IMG/VR virus record: IMGVR_UViG_3300003323_000343
Coordinates: 1 to 42,370 of that record
DNA: 42,370 bases
Source of the DNA: a virus
Strand: one strand, 5' to 3'
Position numbers and translations under genes: made by a program. The notes beneath the pieces are model-generated. The model was not told the DNA's origin. It saw only the letters and a program-made list of their open reading frames with translations, and ran no database searches. Shown in pieces: positions 16,970 through 23,501 of this stretch; the first letter of the stretch is position 1, and the number at the start of each line of letters is the position of its first letter.

Positions 16970-17113
16970 TCATACCCGGGGAGGAGTTCGGGTAGAGCCG
17001 CGAGCCTGCACCGTCGCGCGGACCTGGCCGGCATAGCGATAGGCATAGAAAGCTGCGAACGCGCCGCTGCAGAAGAGCGCGATACCGGCGTAGATCAGGA
17101 GGGCGATGCTCAT
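16970..17113 (-). CDS. 47-residue membrane protein
   Basis: A short gene easily missed by length cut-offs: ATG at 17113 overlaps the upstream stop as ATGA, and TGA is at 16972-16970. Predicted sequence begins MSIALLIYAGIALFCSGAFAAF: one membrane helix at residues 2-24, then a short basic tail (YRYAGQVRATVQARGSTRTPPRV). Codon use and coupling fit the operon, and a terminator follows at once. Tiny single-span proteins in phage lysogeny regions are often superinfection-exclusion or lysis-modulating factors; that is only an analogy here. Confidence 0.65.
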   Translation of the reverse strand: MSIALLIYAGIALFCSGAFAAFYAYRYAGQVRATVQARGSTRTPPRV

Positions 17114-17388
17114 TGCAGCACCTGCTTGGCTGCGCCAAAACGCTCGGCCAGGACGGCGGCGAGCGGCCGGCCGGTGACCAGCTCGTTGACCACCATGCCG
17201 GAGAGAAAGACGAAGGCGGCGCCGAGGTTCTTGGTGCGCATCTGGCGCTCGACCAGCTCGTCATATTCCTCGATCAGGGCGCGGCGCTTTTCGAGCTCGG
17301 CCATGACCTTGTCCATCGCCTCGGAAAATGCGGTGTAGGCATCGTCGACCTCGCGGACCAATGCCGTCGAGAGAGAGTGTTTCGTCAT
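17110..17388 (-). CDS. Coiled-coil protein with a hydrophobic segment
   Basis: Predicted protein of 92 residues, coupled at both ends by ATGA overlaps. Residues 10-55 form a charged helix or coiled coil (VDDAYTAFSEAMDKVMAELEKRRALIEEYDELVERQ). Residues about 56-75 are hydrophobic (LGAAFVFLSGMVVNELV), possibly a membrane segment, followed by an amphipathic end. Together with the next membrane protein it could form a small envelope-associated pair. No family recognised; functional ideas such as exclusion are inference. Confidence 0.6.
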   Translation of the reverse strand: MTKHSLSTALVREVDDAYTAFSEAMDKVMAELEKRRALIEEYDELVERQMRTKNLGAAFVFLSGMVVNELVTGRPLAAVLAERFGAAKQVLQ

Positions 17389-17642
17389 AGCAAAACCATT
17401 CCCTTGATTTTCAGGACCGCCAGCTGGCCCTGCTTGGTGAGAGACAGGCGCGGCTGGCGCAGCCCGAGTGAAATGCGGATCAGGCCGGCATCGGCGAGCT
17501 TTTCGACCGTCGCGCGGCTATATTCGCCGCCGCCGATTTTCCAGCTGTTGCGCTTGTCGAAATGATTGCGGAAGGCGTCGATGGCGAGCAGCGCCCGTTC
17601 CTGGGTTTTGGTCAGGGTGACGGTGTCGGCGGCCGGGGTCAT
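17385..17642 (-). CDS. Winged-helix-like small protein
   Basis: Predicted protein of 85 residues in the leftward operon, with ATGA couplings on both sides. The pattern LTKTQERALLAIDAFRNHF...GGEYSRATVEKLADAGLIRISLGLRQPRLSLTKQGQLAVLK resembles a winged-helix DNA-binding domain: helices, then a two-strand wing ending in LTKQG, as in many prophage marR-like mini-proteins. It may regulate lysogeny genes or bind phage DNA. The similarity is judged by pattern only. Confidence 0.6.
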   Translation of the reverse strand: MTPAADTVTLTKTQERALLAIDAFRNHFDKRNSWKIGGGEYSRATVEKLADAGLIRISLGLRQPRLSLTKQGQLAVLKIKGMVLL

Positions 17643-18016
17643 GCGTGGCCGCCCTCCGTCCTCGGAATTTTGGCCGAAGGCGCGCGCCCCTCGTGGATCT
17701 TGATGAAGCCTTTGGCGAGCGAGCCGTTGAGGCGCATGGAGAAGATCCGGCAGATATCGGACTGCGTGGCGGTGTCGAACGGGATCATGACATTGAGCAG
17801 GAATTCCGCCACCATGTCGCCGGCGGCGCCGACGATGTCGGCGATATGGCTGCCGCGATTGTTCTCAGTCAGCATGTAGCGCAGCAGCTCGGCGCGAAGC
17901 GCGTGGCTGCGCATCTGGATGACATTCGGCGCCACCGTGTCCGGACCCGGCTTCATCTTGCGCATTTCGGCGAGGAAACCTTCCACGGCGCCTTCGACGT
18001 CGTAATGGGTGCTCAT
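17639..18016 (-). CDS. Hypothetical helical protein
   Basis: Predicted protein of 125 residues; ATG 18016 overlaps the stop of the HTH gene (ATGA). The much longer in-frame extension upstream is rejected because it covers the HTH gene and its promoter. The protein is helical with an amphipathic middle (HALRAELLRYMLTENNRGSHIADIVGAAGDMVAEFLLNVMI) and a basic end. No recognised family or catalytic motif. Confidence 0.6.
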   Translation of the reverse strand: MSTHYDVEGAVEGFLAEMRKMKPGPDTVAPNVIQMRSHALRAELLRYMLTENNRGSHIADIVGAAGDMVAEFLLNVMIPFDTATQSDICRIFSMRLNGSLAKGFIKIHEGRAPSAKIPRTEGGHA

Positions 18017-18267
18017 CTTTTCCCTCCCGCGATGACGCGCAGATGCTGGCGCTGGGCTTCGTAGGGATCCGGCGCCTTTGGTTCCGGCATGCCGGAGGCG
18101 AGCGCCAGGTAGCGGGCGATCCCCGGGGCGTAGAAGCGGCCGCCGGCGAGGCGCAGCGGAAAGCCGTCCTCGACGAGGCTCTTGTATTTGCGCTGCAGGG
18201 TGAGCGGCGCCATGCCGAGCAAAGCGGCGACCTCCTCCAGCGACAGCGTTTCGATTGCGGTTGGCAT
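18013..18267 (-). CDS. AlpA/MerR-like helix-turn-helix protein
   Basis: Predicted protein of 84 residues with a strong GGAGG site (18278-18274) before ATG 18267. Residues 7-50 (ETLSLEEVAALLGMAPLTLQRKYKSLVEDGFPLRLAGGRFYAPGIARYL) match the winged HTH of excisionase/AlpA-type proteins. The tail is basic. It is the first gene of a five-gene leftward operon whose promoter overlaps a repressor operator, so it would be silent in the lysogen and made on induction. The candidate roles are excisionase (with the integrase to its left) or early regulator; the sequence cannot tell which. Confidence 0.7.
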   Translation of the reverse strand: MPTAIETLSLEEVAALLGMAPLTLQRKYKSLVEDGFPLRLAGGRFYAPGIARYLALASGMPEPKAPDPYEAQRQHLRVIAGGKR

Positions 18268-18297
18268 GCTTGCCTCCGAGCGTTGCGTACTCGCAAA

Positions 18298-18326
18298 TGA
18301 ATAAGCGTATTCGCTTATTATGGCAA
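18298..18326 (-). promoter_or_regulatory. Leftward promoter with repressor operator (PL/OL-like)
   Basis: On the - strand TTGCCA (18326-18321), 17 bases, TATTCA (18303-18298). The spacer and -10 contain the palindrome ATAAGCGTATTCGCTTAT (18301-18318). A near match of the same palindrome lies between repressor and cro at 19363-19380, and a half-site ATAAGCGTA occurs at 18396-18404. This places the leftward operon under the phage repressor. Confidence 0.6.
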
Positions 18327-18694
18327 GCGCATTTTTGAAGAGCGCTGATGCAATTTGCGCGTCGATTAACGATTGCCACTCAGGTTGTGCGCGCGATAAG
18401 CGTAGGCACCGACGTCAATCAACGGAAAGAGGATCGATAGCGCGGCCGGAAACGCACGCGCGAATTTTAAGTGCAAACCAGCAAAAGCCAGCGCGTTTGT
18501 TAAGTGCAAAAATAATTTTGGTGCTTAGGGAACTTTTTCGAGGAAGCGCGAAAAGCCAGCGCGAATGTTAAATGCCAACCAGCAAAAGCCAGCGCGAATA
18601 TTAAATGCAAAAATATTTATCGGATTTTTGAAATGCACGCGCGAAACTTAAATGCGACGCATTCTATTCGCGACATTTATTCGCATCTGCGAAA
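18320..18694. other. Gene-free switch region with iterons
   Basis: About 375 bases between the leftward operon promoter and the end of the repressor gene. It is AT-richer than the rest of the genome and holds five iteron-like repeats, a half operator (18396) and a TTCGCA/TGCGAA pair (18680-18693) beside the repressor stop. No convincing gene is seen. Confidence 0.6.
18458..18658 (+). repeat. Five iteron-like direct repeats
   Basis: Copies at 18458-18477, 18491-18510, 18559-18578, 18592-18611 and 18639-18658 share GCGCGAAtnTTAAatGC, usually followed by AA. Steps are 33, 68, 33 and 47 bases, so pairs recur at about three helical turns. The stretch AACCAGCAAAAGCCAGCGCG repeats between copies 1-2 and 3-4, showing that a two-copy unit was duplicated (period 101). 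Iterons of this kind usually bind a replication initiator or a partition or regulatory protein; which one here is unknown. Confidence 0.75.
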
Positions 18695-19345
18695 TCAGTG
18701 CCGCAGGCGAAGAACGCCGATGCCTGTGCCGGCGATCGACACACGCTCCTCGTCGACATGCTCCGGCCGCATCGGACCGAGGCGAACCGAATGCGAGCAG
18801 ATGAAAGGCGGCTGATACACGCGAATGACCGTTTCCGCGGTGCCTCGGCCATAGTCGACGATCTGTGCCACAACAATGTCGCCAGGTTTCGGCCGCAGAT
18901 TTTGGTCAACGATGATAACGTCGCCCGGCAGAATGCCCATCCCATCCAGGGCGGCGCCCTTCATGACCCAGGCCTCGACGCCGTTGCGTCCTTTCTTTGC
19001 CTCGTCGACGGCCGCCTTGACCCATCCGCCCGGCTGGCGGTCGTCTAGCTCGAACGGCACGGCGTCGAGCTCGCTGAAGCCTGGGCGGGCTCTGCCCGGA
19101 AATTGGTAAGGTCTAAATCCGGTAAAATTGGCAATCTGTTCGAGTGAGTTCTGCTGGATCGTCAGTACGCCGGTATCGTCATTGACAAAGCGCGTGATGG
19201 TAGACGCAGCCATGCCAGACTTGAGCGCAAGTTGCGAAAGCGATAGCCCCATATGAGAGGCTATCGCCTTGATCCATTCTTTCGTCTCGCGCTGGTCATG
19301 TGCCATGCGCGCAAAATTATTGTGTGTCGACGCAATACTGAACAC
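18695..19345 (-). CDS. LexA/CI-like phage repressor with degenerate S24 domain
   Basis: Predicted protein of 216 residues. GTG at 19345 is preferred over the ATG at 19306 because AAGAGG (19356-19351) stands at the right distance before it. An N-terminal HTH (about 24-78: WIKAIASHMGLSLSQLALKSGMAASTITRFVND) is followed by a linker and an S24-like C-terminal domain (about 122-215: GAALDGMGILPGDVIIVDQNL, PGDIVVAQIVDYG). The position of the catalytic serine (GxSM) is Ala132 (GAAL), and the lysine strand reads TVIRVY without lysine. No Ala-Gly cleavage site is evident in the linker. It should bind the ATAAGC...GCTTAT operators beside both early promoters. Loss of the Ser/Lys dyad suggests that induction is not by LexA-type self-cleavage. 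Confidence 0.85.
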   Translation of the reverse strand: MFSIASTHNNFARMAHDQRETKEWIKAIASHMGLSLSQLALKSGMAASTITRFVNDDTGVLTIQQNSLEQIANFTGFRPYQFPGRARPGFSELDAVPFELDDRQPGGWVKAAVDEAKKGRNGVEAWVMKGAALDGMGILPGDVIIVDQNLRPKPGDIVVAQIVDYGRGTAETVIRVYQPPFICSHSVRLGPMRPEHVDEERVSIAGTGIGVLRLRH

Positions 19346-19362
19346 AAAAACCTCTTTGCGAG

Positions 19363-19404
19363 ATAAGCAAATACGCTTATGACGATAAGCAAATCAGTTG
19401 GCAA
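19363..19404. promoter_or_regulatory. Operator region between repressor and cro
   Basis: The palindrome ATAAGCAAATACGCTTAT (19363-19380) and a half-site ATAAGCAAAT (19385-19394), 22 bases (two turns) apart. A - strand promoter candidate TTGCCA (19404-19399), 17 bases, CATAAG (19381-19376) would drive the repressor and overlaps the operator, as does any rightward promoter here. The TTGCCA/17 layout equals that of the leftward operon promoter. Confidence 0.65.
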
Positions 19405-19415
19405 GGTGATTTGCG

Positions 19416-19649
19416 ATGTTTCCGGAGATTGAACAGCGGCGCGAACTGGCTGGCATCGACCAGGCAGAGCTCTGCAAGCGTGCCGGCGTGCACCCGACAA
19501 CGTACAGCGCCCGCAAGAGCGGCCGCCGCACCATGCATGAAAACACGCTGCGCCGCCTCGACGACGCCCTGAACTCGCTGATCCGCGAGAAGCGCGACCA
19601 GATAGTCGAGGCGAGCAAGGACCAAGAGGATCATCATGCCGCTGAGTGA
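19416..19649 (+). CDS. cro: Cro-like HTH regulator
   Basis: Predicted protein of 77 residues, divergent from the repressor, with AAGGTG before ATG 19416. An XRE-type HTH fills residues 3-55 (IEQRRELAGIDQAELCKRAGVHPTTYSARKSGRRTMHENTLRRLDDAL), with a charged C-terminal helix. As the first gene of the rightward early operon, beside the operators, it is the expected lytic-choice regulator. The symbol is by position, not by homology to lambda Cro. It overlaps the next gene by 14 bases. Confidence 0.75.
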   Translation: MFPEIEQRRELAGIDQAELCKRAGVHPTTYSARKSGRRTMHENTLRRLDDALNSLIREKRDQIVEASKDQEDHHAAE

Positions 19650-19956
19650 TCTTTCCAGCGCAGCCCAGATCTATACCGGCGACCGGGCGCCGTCCGATCC
19701 GTCGCAGAACACAAAATTTCACCAGGAATTGCTCGACTTTCTTATCGACGGCGCGCGCAGCGTCGGGTGGAGCGGGGCGGAGATCTGCGATTACGACCGG
19801 TTTCAGGATGGCGTGTCGATCGGCATCGCGCCCGGCGAGAGCTGGCCGACGCTCGACGACGTGCGGGCCTGGCGCACCGCGCACCGCAACGATCCGCCCC
19901 GGCGGGTGCCGGAACTGGCAATCGACAATCAAGGACAGGGGAGTTTGGCATTATGA
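19636..19956 (+). CDS. Hypothetical early protein
   Basis: Predicted protein of 106 residues, ATG 19636 with AAGAGGA upstream, overlapping cro and the next gene by a few bases. It starts polar, has a helical middle (HQELLDFLIDGARSVGWSGAEICDYDRF), and ends with a charged tail. No recognised family. It belongs to the early rightward operon. Confidence 0.6.
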   Translation: MPLSDLSSAAQIYTGDRAPSDPSQNTKFHQELLDFLIDGARSVGWSGAEICDYDRFQDGVSIGIAPGESWPTLDDVRAWRTAHRNDPPRRVPELAIDNQGQGSLAL

Positions 19957-20774
19957 ATATGCGTTTATCCCATAACCTCGCAAATTTGGAGATCGGCGAG
20001 AAGCCACGGCTGGAATGGATCAACGTCGATCGCATCCGCGTCGACGACAACTATCAGCGGAAGCTGCAGCCGAGGCGCGTCGGCCAGATCCTGCGGGAAT
20101 TCACCTGGGCGCATTTCGGGCCCGTGATGCTCGCCGAGCACGAGGACGGCACTTTCACGGTGTTCGACGGGCAGCACCGCGTGGAAGCCGCACGGCTCCA
20201 TCCGCTTGTCGACCAGGTGCCGGCGATGATCGTCAGCTTTGACGAAGGCTATGCCGAAGCCGGCGCCTTCATCGGCGTCAATGTCAATCGGACGCAGATC
20301 ACCAATATCGAGCGCTATTATGCCGGCATCGAGGCCGGCGACCAGGAAATGATGGCCGTCTGTGCCGTGCTCGAGGAAGCCGGTTGCGAGGTGGTCGAAG
20401 CCGGAAAATATTCGCCGGCGCCGAACAAGACGGCCGCTGTCAGCTCGCTCAACCGCGCGATAAAACGCTACGGCGCCGAGGCGACAACGGAAGCCTGCAA
20501 GGCCCTGCGTGGCGCCTGGCCGCGTGACGCGAGGGCGCTCAACGGTTCGATGATCTACTGCCTGGCCCGGCTGTTTCACAATAATCGCAAGATCATCCTC
20601 GCCGATCGCATGGTGGAAAAGCTGCGTTCGAAGAACCGCGCGCTGCTGACCGGCGACGCCGAGGCGCTGCGCAAGATCGGCGGCGGCGACAGCATGCTGG
20701 CGCTGACGAAGGCGATCGCCGAGGCGTACAATCGCGGCCTGCAGAGCAACACGATCGGCATCGGCGCAAAATGA
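19953..20774 (+). CDS. ParB/Srx-fold protein
   Basis: Predicted protein of 273 residues; ATG 19953 follows GGGGAG and overlaps the upstream stop, so the longer in-frame extension is rejected. Residues about 22-105 form a ParB N-terminal (sulfiredoxin-like) domain: WINVDRIRVDDNYQRKLQ, VMLAEHEDGTFTVFDGQHRVEAARL, VPAMIVSFDEGYAEAGAFIGVNVNR, with the DGQHR nucleotide-binding box. The rest is helical and lacks an obvious ParB HTH. No ParA ATPase is encoded anywhere in the window, so classical plasmid partition is unlikely. Phage homologues of this form are often annotated as ParB-like nucleases or replication-associated. It may bind DNA such as the nearby iterons; that is inference. Confidence 0.75.
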   Translation: MNMRLSHNLANLEIGEKPRLEWINVDRIRVDDNYQRKLQPRRVGQILREFTWAHFGPVMLAEHEDGTFTVFDGQHRVEAARLHPLVDQVPAMIVSFDEGYAEAGAFIGVNVNRTQITNIERYYAGIEAGDQEMMAVCAVLEEAGCEVVEAGKYSPAPNKTAAVSSLNRAIKRYGAEATTEACKALRGAWPRDARALNGSMIYCLARLFHNNRKIILADRMVEKLRSKNRALLTGDAEALRKIGGGDSMLALTKAIAEAYNRGLQSNTIGIGAK

Positions 20775-21064
20775 ACACGCTCCTGCCGATCATCGAGGAA
20801 CTTTCTGACGCGGCGGATGATGCAGAGCGGGCGCGATGGCTTCTGAGCGCACCGGCCAGCGTGCTGATGACTTATCAGACCACGATCGTCAACCGGCTGC
20901 GCAACAAGCATTTCCTTCTAGGCGTGCGCTACCTCGAGGCGGAAATCGCCCGGTACCGGGCCCGGCGATCCTTCGGCGAGATCGCCAAGGACAATCCCTT
21001 GCGTGACGAGATGATGGCGATCGTGGGGTTTCGGCCCTTCGACGCCGAGACAGATACCCGCTGA
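20771..21064 (+). CDS. Hypothetical helical early protein
   Basis: Predicted protein of 97 residues, coupled by an ATGA overlap to the ParB-like gene. It is helical throughout (EELSDAADDAERARWLL, TIVNRLRNKHFLLGVRYLEAEIARYRARRSFGEIA), with a mixed charge pattern. No recognised family; coupling suggests a role with the ParB-like protein. Confidence 0.6.
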   Translation: MNTLLPIIEELSDAADDAERARWLLSAPASVLMTYQTTIVNRLRNKHFLLGVRYLEAEIARYRARRSFGEIAKDNPLRDEMMAIVGFRPFDAETDTR

Positions 21065-21074
21065 GGGGCGGGAA

Positions 21075-21109
21075 GGCCTTTTGTAATGCGTAGGCCGCTT
21101 TTCTTTTTT
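21075..21109 (+). terminator. Weak terminator-like hairpin inside early operon
   Basis: GGCCT (21075-21079) and AGGCC (21092-21096) with a 12-base loop, followed by a T-rich stretch to 21109. The stem is short, so it may only attenuate transcription between the 20771 gene and the dual-HTH gene. Confidence 0.3.
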
Positions 21110-21122
21110 CAACGGCGGCGGA

Positions 21123-21629
21123 ATGACGGACGTGCAGACCATAGAGCAGCAGCGAAAACGCTATGACATTTCCGTCCGGGCCTTGTGCTCGGCCGCAAAC
21201 ATCGACGACAGTACCTATGGCCGCCTGCTGCGCGGCGAGCAAAAAGCGCGCGGCTCGACGATCGCGCGGCTCGAGGCCGGGCTGAAGGCGGCGCGCAAGG
21301 GCGATGCCAATACGCGGCTCGACCTGATCTGGCGGCTTTTGACCGCCTTGATGGCCTTCGACCGCAACATTTCGATCGAGCGGCTGAAGGCGCACAACCC
21401 GCAGGACAAGGCGACCAGCGACCCGAAATGGTGCGAGGTGCAGGAGCTGCGCGACCTGGCCGTCTATGCCCTGCATGCCGTGGTGGGCGTGCCGAATGTC
21501 GAGATCGCCCGCGTCGCCAAAGTCAAGCCGGCGGCCATCACCTATGCCGTGCAGCGCGTCGAGGAACGGCGCGAAAAGCTGCTGACCGACAAGATGTTCG
21601 ATCTTTTGGAAGAGGCGGTGTCAGGATGA
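21123..21629 (+). CDS. Dual helix-turn-helix DNA-binding protein
   Basis: Predicted protein of 168 residues with two candidate DNA-binding parts. An XRE-like HTH covers about 12-60 (YDISVRALCSAANIDDSTYGRLLRGEQKARGSTIARLEAGL). A second, DnaA domain IV-like segment covers about 105-155 (LRDLAVYALHAVVGVPNVEIARVAKVKPAAITYAVQRVEERR). The combination would allow recognition of two sites. In the early operon, just before methyltransferase and primase, it is a candidate replication initiator or activator. The likely targets in this genome are the iterons, the GGTTAG cluster or the late promoter-like elements, none proven. It overlaps the methyltransferase gene (ATGA). Confidence 0.65.
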   Translation: MTDVQTIEQQRKRYDISVRALCSAANIDDSTYGRLLRGEQKARGSTIARLEAGLKAARKGDANTRLDLIWRLLTALMAFDRNISIERLKAHNPQDKATSDPKWCEVQELRDLAVYALHAVVGVPNVEIARVAKVKPAAITYAVQRVEERREKLLTDKMFDLLEEAVSG

Positions 21630-22306
21630 AAGCACTCGACCTGTTCTGTTGCGCCGGGGGGGCATCCGATGGCCTGGTCAGGGCCGGTTTCGATGTGACG
21701 GGCGTCGACATCAAACGCCGGCCGAACTATCCATACCGTTTCATCGAGGCTGACGCGGTCTCGCTCGACATCGACCTTTCCGAGTTCGATTTCATCTGGG
21801 CCTCGCCGCCATGTCAAAGGTATTCTCTCTCCACCCGCAGCCGTAACAATTTCGACGCGGAGAACTATCCGGATCTCATCGATCCGATCCGCCGCAAGCT
21901 CGCAGGCCATCCTTTCACCTGCATCGAAAACGTGCCGCTGGCGCCCTTGCGGCGAGATCTGACGCTCACCGGGCCTTCTGTCGGGCTCCGCAGGATCGAA
22001 CGCAAGCGCTGTTTCGAGCTGAGCTTCCTATGCCTTTCGCCCGGTGCGCCGTCGCTGCCCAGAAGCACATGGGAGAGCGGCGAAGCGATCACGATCACGA
22101 CCAGTCTCAGCTGCAAAAGCCACTTCTATCCGCGCAAGCGTGCCGGCAAAGCAGGCCGCGTGCCGCCAAGCGAGGCGTGCGAGGCAATGGGCATCTTCAG
22201 GCCGATGACCGGGCATGAAGTCGGCGAGGCCATTCCGCCGGCTTATGCGCAGTTCATCGCGACCGAGGCAATCCGCCAAGGCTGCGGCCGGAGGGCTGCC
22301 GCATGA
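21626..22306 (+). CDS. C5-cytosine DNA methyltransferase
   Basis: Predicted protein of 226 residues, short for the family but with the core motifs: motif I LDLFCCAGGASDGL (4-17), motif IV SPPCQRYS with catalytic Cys63, motif VI ENV (101-103), motif VIII-like RRIERKRCFE (122-131), and a motif X-like GEAIPPAYAQFIA near the end. The target-recognition region is small. It would methylate cytosine in phage DNA, probably to evade host restriction; no partner restriction endonuclease is present. It is coupled to genes on both sides by ATGA overlaps. Confidence 0.85.
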   Translation: MKALDLFCCAGGASDGLVRAGFDVTGVDIKRRPNYPYRFIEADAVSLDIDLSEFDFIWASPPCQRYSLSTRSRNNFDAENYPDLIDPIRRKLAGHPFTCIENVPLAPLRRDLTLTGPSVGLRRIERKRCFELSFLCLSPGAPSLPRSTWESGEAITITTSLSCKSHFYPRKRAGKAGRVPPSEACEAMGIFRPMTGHEVGEAIPPAYAQFIATEAIRQGCGRRAAA

Positions 22307-23412
22307 TCTCCGATCGCGACGAGATCAAGGAGATGCTCAAGGTCCGCATCGAGGATCTGTGCAGAAAACTATTGCCGGACGGCCGGCAGGACGGGCGGTT
22401 CTGGGTGTCCTACAATCCGGTGACCGGCGATTACGACCATTCGACGCCGGAATTCAAGGTGCCCCTGAACCGCGATATCGGCGCCTGGAAAGATTGGCGC
22501 AGCGGCGAGAAGGGCGATGTTTTCAGCCTGATCGGCTACATCAAGGGTTTTGACGATTTTCGCGACATCATGCGCTTTGCGCGCGATTTTCTGGGCCTGT
22601 CGCAGATGAGCGCCGCCGATCGGCGGGCGATGGAACAGAAGATGCGCCGGCAGGCCGAGGCCAGCCAGCAGAAAAGCGAGGACGATCGCCGGCGGCAGAT
22701 CGAGCGCGCCGAAAAGCTGTTCCTCGAGGGCCGGGCGCTCGGCGCTGGCAGCGCGGCCGAGATCCATGCCCGAAAGTATTTTGCGGCGCGCGGCTGCGCG
22801 CTGGAAGAAATCAAAAACCTCGACGAGACGACGTTTCGGTTTTCGGCCGCGACCGAATGGTGGCGCGGGGCCGAGTGGCGGCATGAGGGCAACCGGCGGA
22901 TCAAGAGCAAGGACGGCCAAAAGTTTCCGGCCGTGCACAGCGCCATGCGCGGGCCGCTCGGCCAGGTGCTGGCGGTGCATTGCACCTTTCTCGATCCGAT
23001 CAGGCCTGCGAAAGCGCCGGTGACGCCGGCGAAGCTGATGTTCGGCCCGGCCAAGGGCGCCGTGATCCGGCTGACCGATGGCCCGGAGGGAGTTCCTCCC
23101 GAGGCTGCTGTCAAAGCGACGCCGGTGATTGTGTGTGAGGGGATCGAAACCGGGCTGTCGCTGGCATCCGGCATTCCGGAAGCGCGCGTCTGGGCGGCCG
23201 GATCTCTCAGCAACATGGGCAATGCGCCGGTGTGGATGGATTGCGTCGGCGCCGTGATTTTGGCGCGCGACAACAACGAGGGCAATGCCCAGGCGGAAAA
23301 GCAGCTCGAGGGCGTGCTGGAACAGCTCGCCAAGGCCGGCAAGCCGATCGAGGTGATCGCCAGCCATGTGGGCGATGATTTCAACGACTTGGGCCGCGGC
23401 GAGGACGCCTAG
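22303..23412 (+). CDS. Toprim primase
   Basis: Predicted protein of 369 residues, ATG overlapping the methyltransferase stop. The N-terminal 110 residues resemble primase N-terminal regions (FWVSYNPVTGDYDHSTPEFKVPLNRDIGAWKDWRSGEKGDVFSLIGYI) but without a CHC2-type zinc finger. A charged linker follows. The C-terminal half is a Toprim domain: VIVCEGIETGLSLASG with Glu279 and AVILARDNNEGN with the acidic pair site near 320. It should make RNA primers for phage DNA replication, together with the P-loop ATPase at 26303, which carries no Toprim of its own. No DNA polymerase is encoded, so the host enzyme is probably used. Confidence 0.75.
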   Translation: MISDRDEIKEMLKVRIEDLCRKLLPDGRQDGRFWVSYNPVTGDYDHSTPEFKVPLNRDIGAWKDWRSGEKGDVFSLIGYIKGFDDFRDIMRFARDFLGLSQMSAADRRAMEQKMRRQAEASQQKSEDDRRRQIERAEKLFLEGRALGAGSAAEIHARKYFAARGCALEEIKNLDETTFRFSAATEWWRGAEWRHEGNRRIKSKDGQKFPAVHSAMRGPLGQVLAVHCTFLDPIRPAKAPVTPAKLMFGPAKGAVIRLTDGPEGVPPEAAVKATPVIVCEGIETGLSLASGIPEARVWAAGSLSNMGNAPVWMDCVGAVILARDNNEGNAQAEKQLEGVLEQLAKAGKPIEVIASHVGDDFNDLGRGEDA

Positions 23413-23420
23413 CGGCCGAG

Positions 23421-23445
23421 CAAATCAGTCCGGTGGACTGATTTG
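23421..23445. repeat. Perfect intergenic palindrome
   Basis: 11-base arms (23421-23431 and 23435-23445, CAAATCAGTCC and complement) with a 3-base loop, between primase and mazG. No T-run follows, so it is not a standard terminator. From memory it resembles dispersed palindromic units in rhizobial genomes (RIME-like); this was not checked. Confidence 0.6.
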
Positions 23446-23501
23446 AGCGGAGCAAGGCCCGACGGCGACGCCGCCGGAGGGCGGGAAGGAAAGGTGAAGA
23501 G

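Noticed and set aside
18458-18658. CRISPR array
   Set aside because: Repeats are about 20 bases with uneven, partly repeated spacers and no cas genes; they look like iterons.
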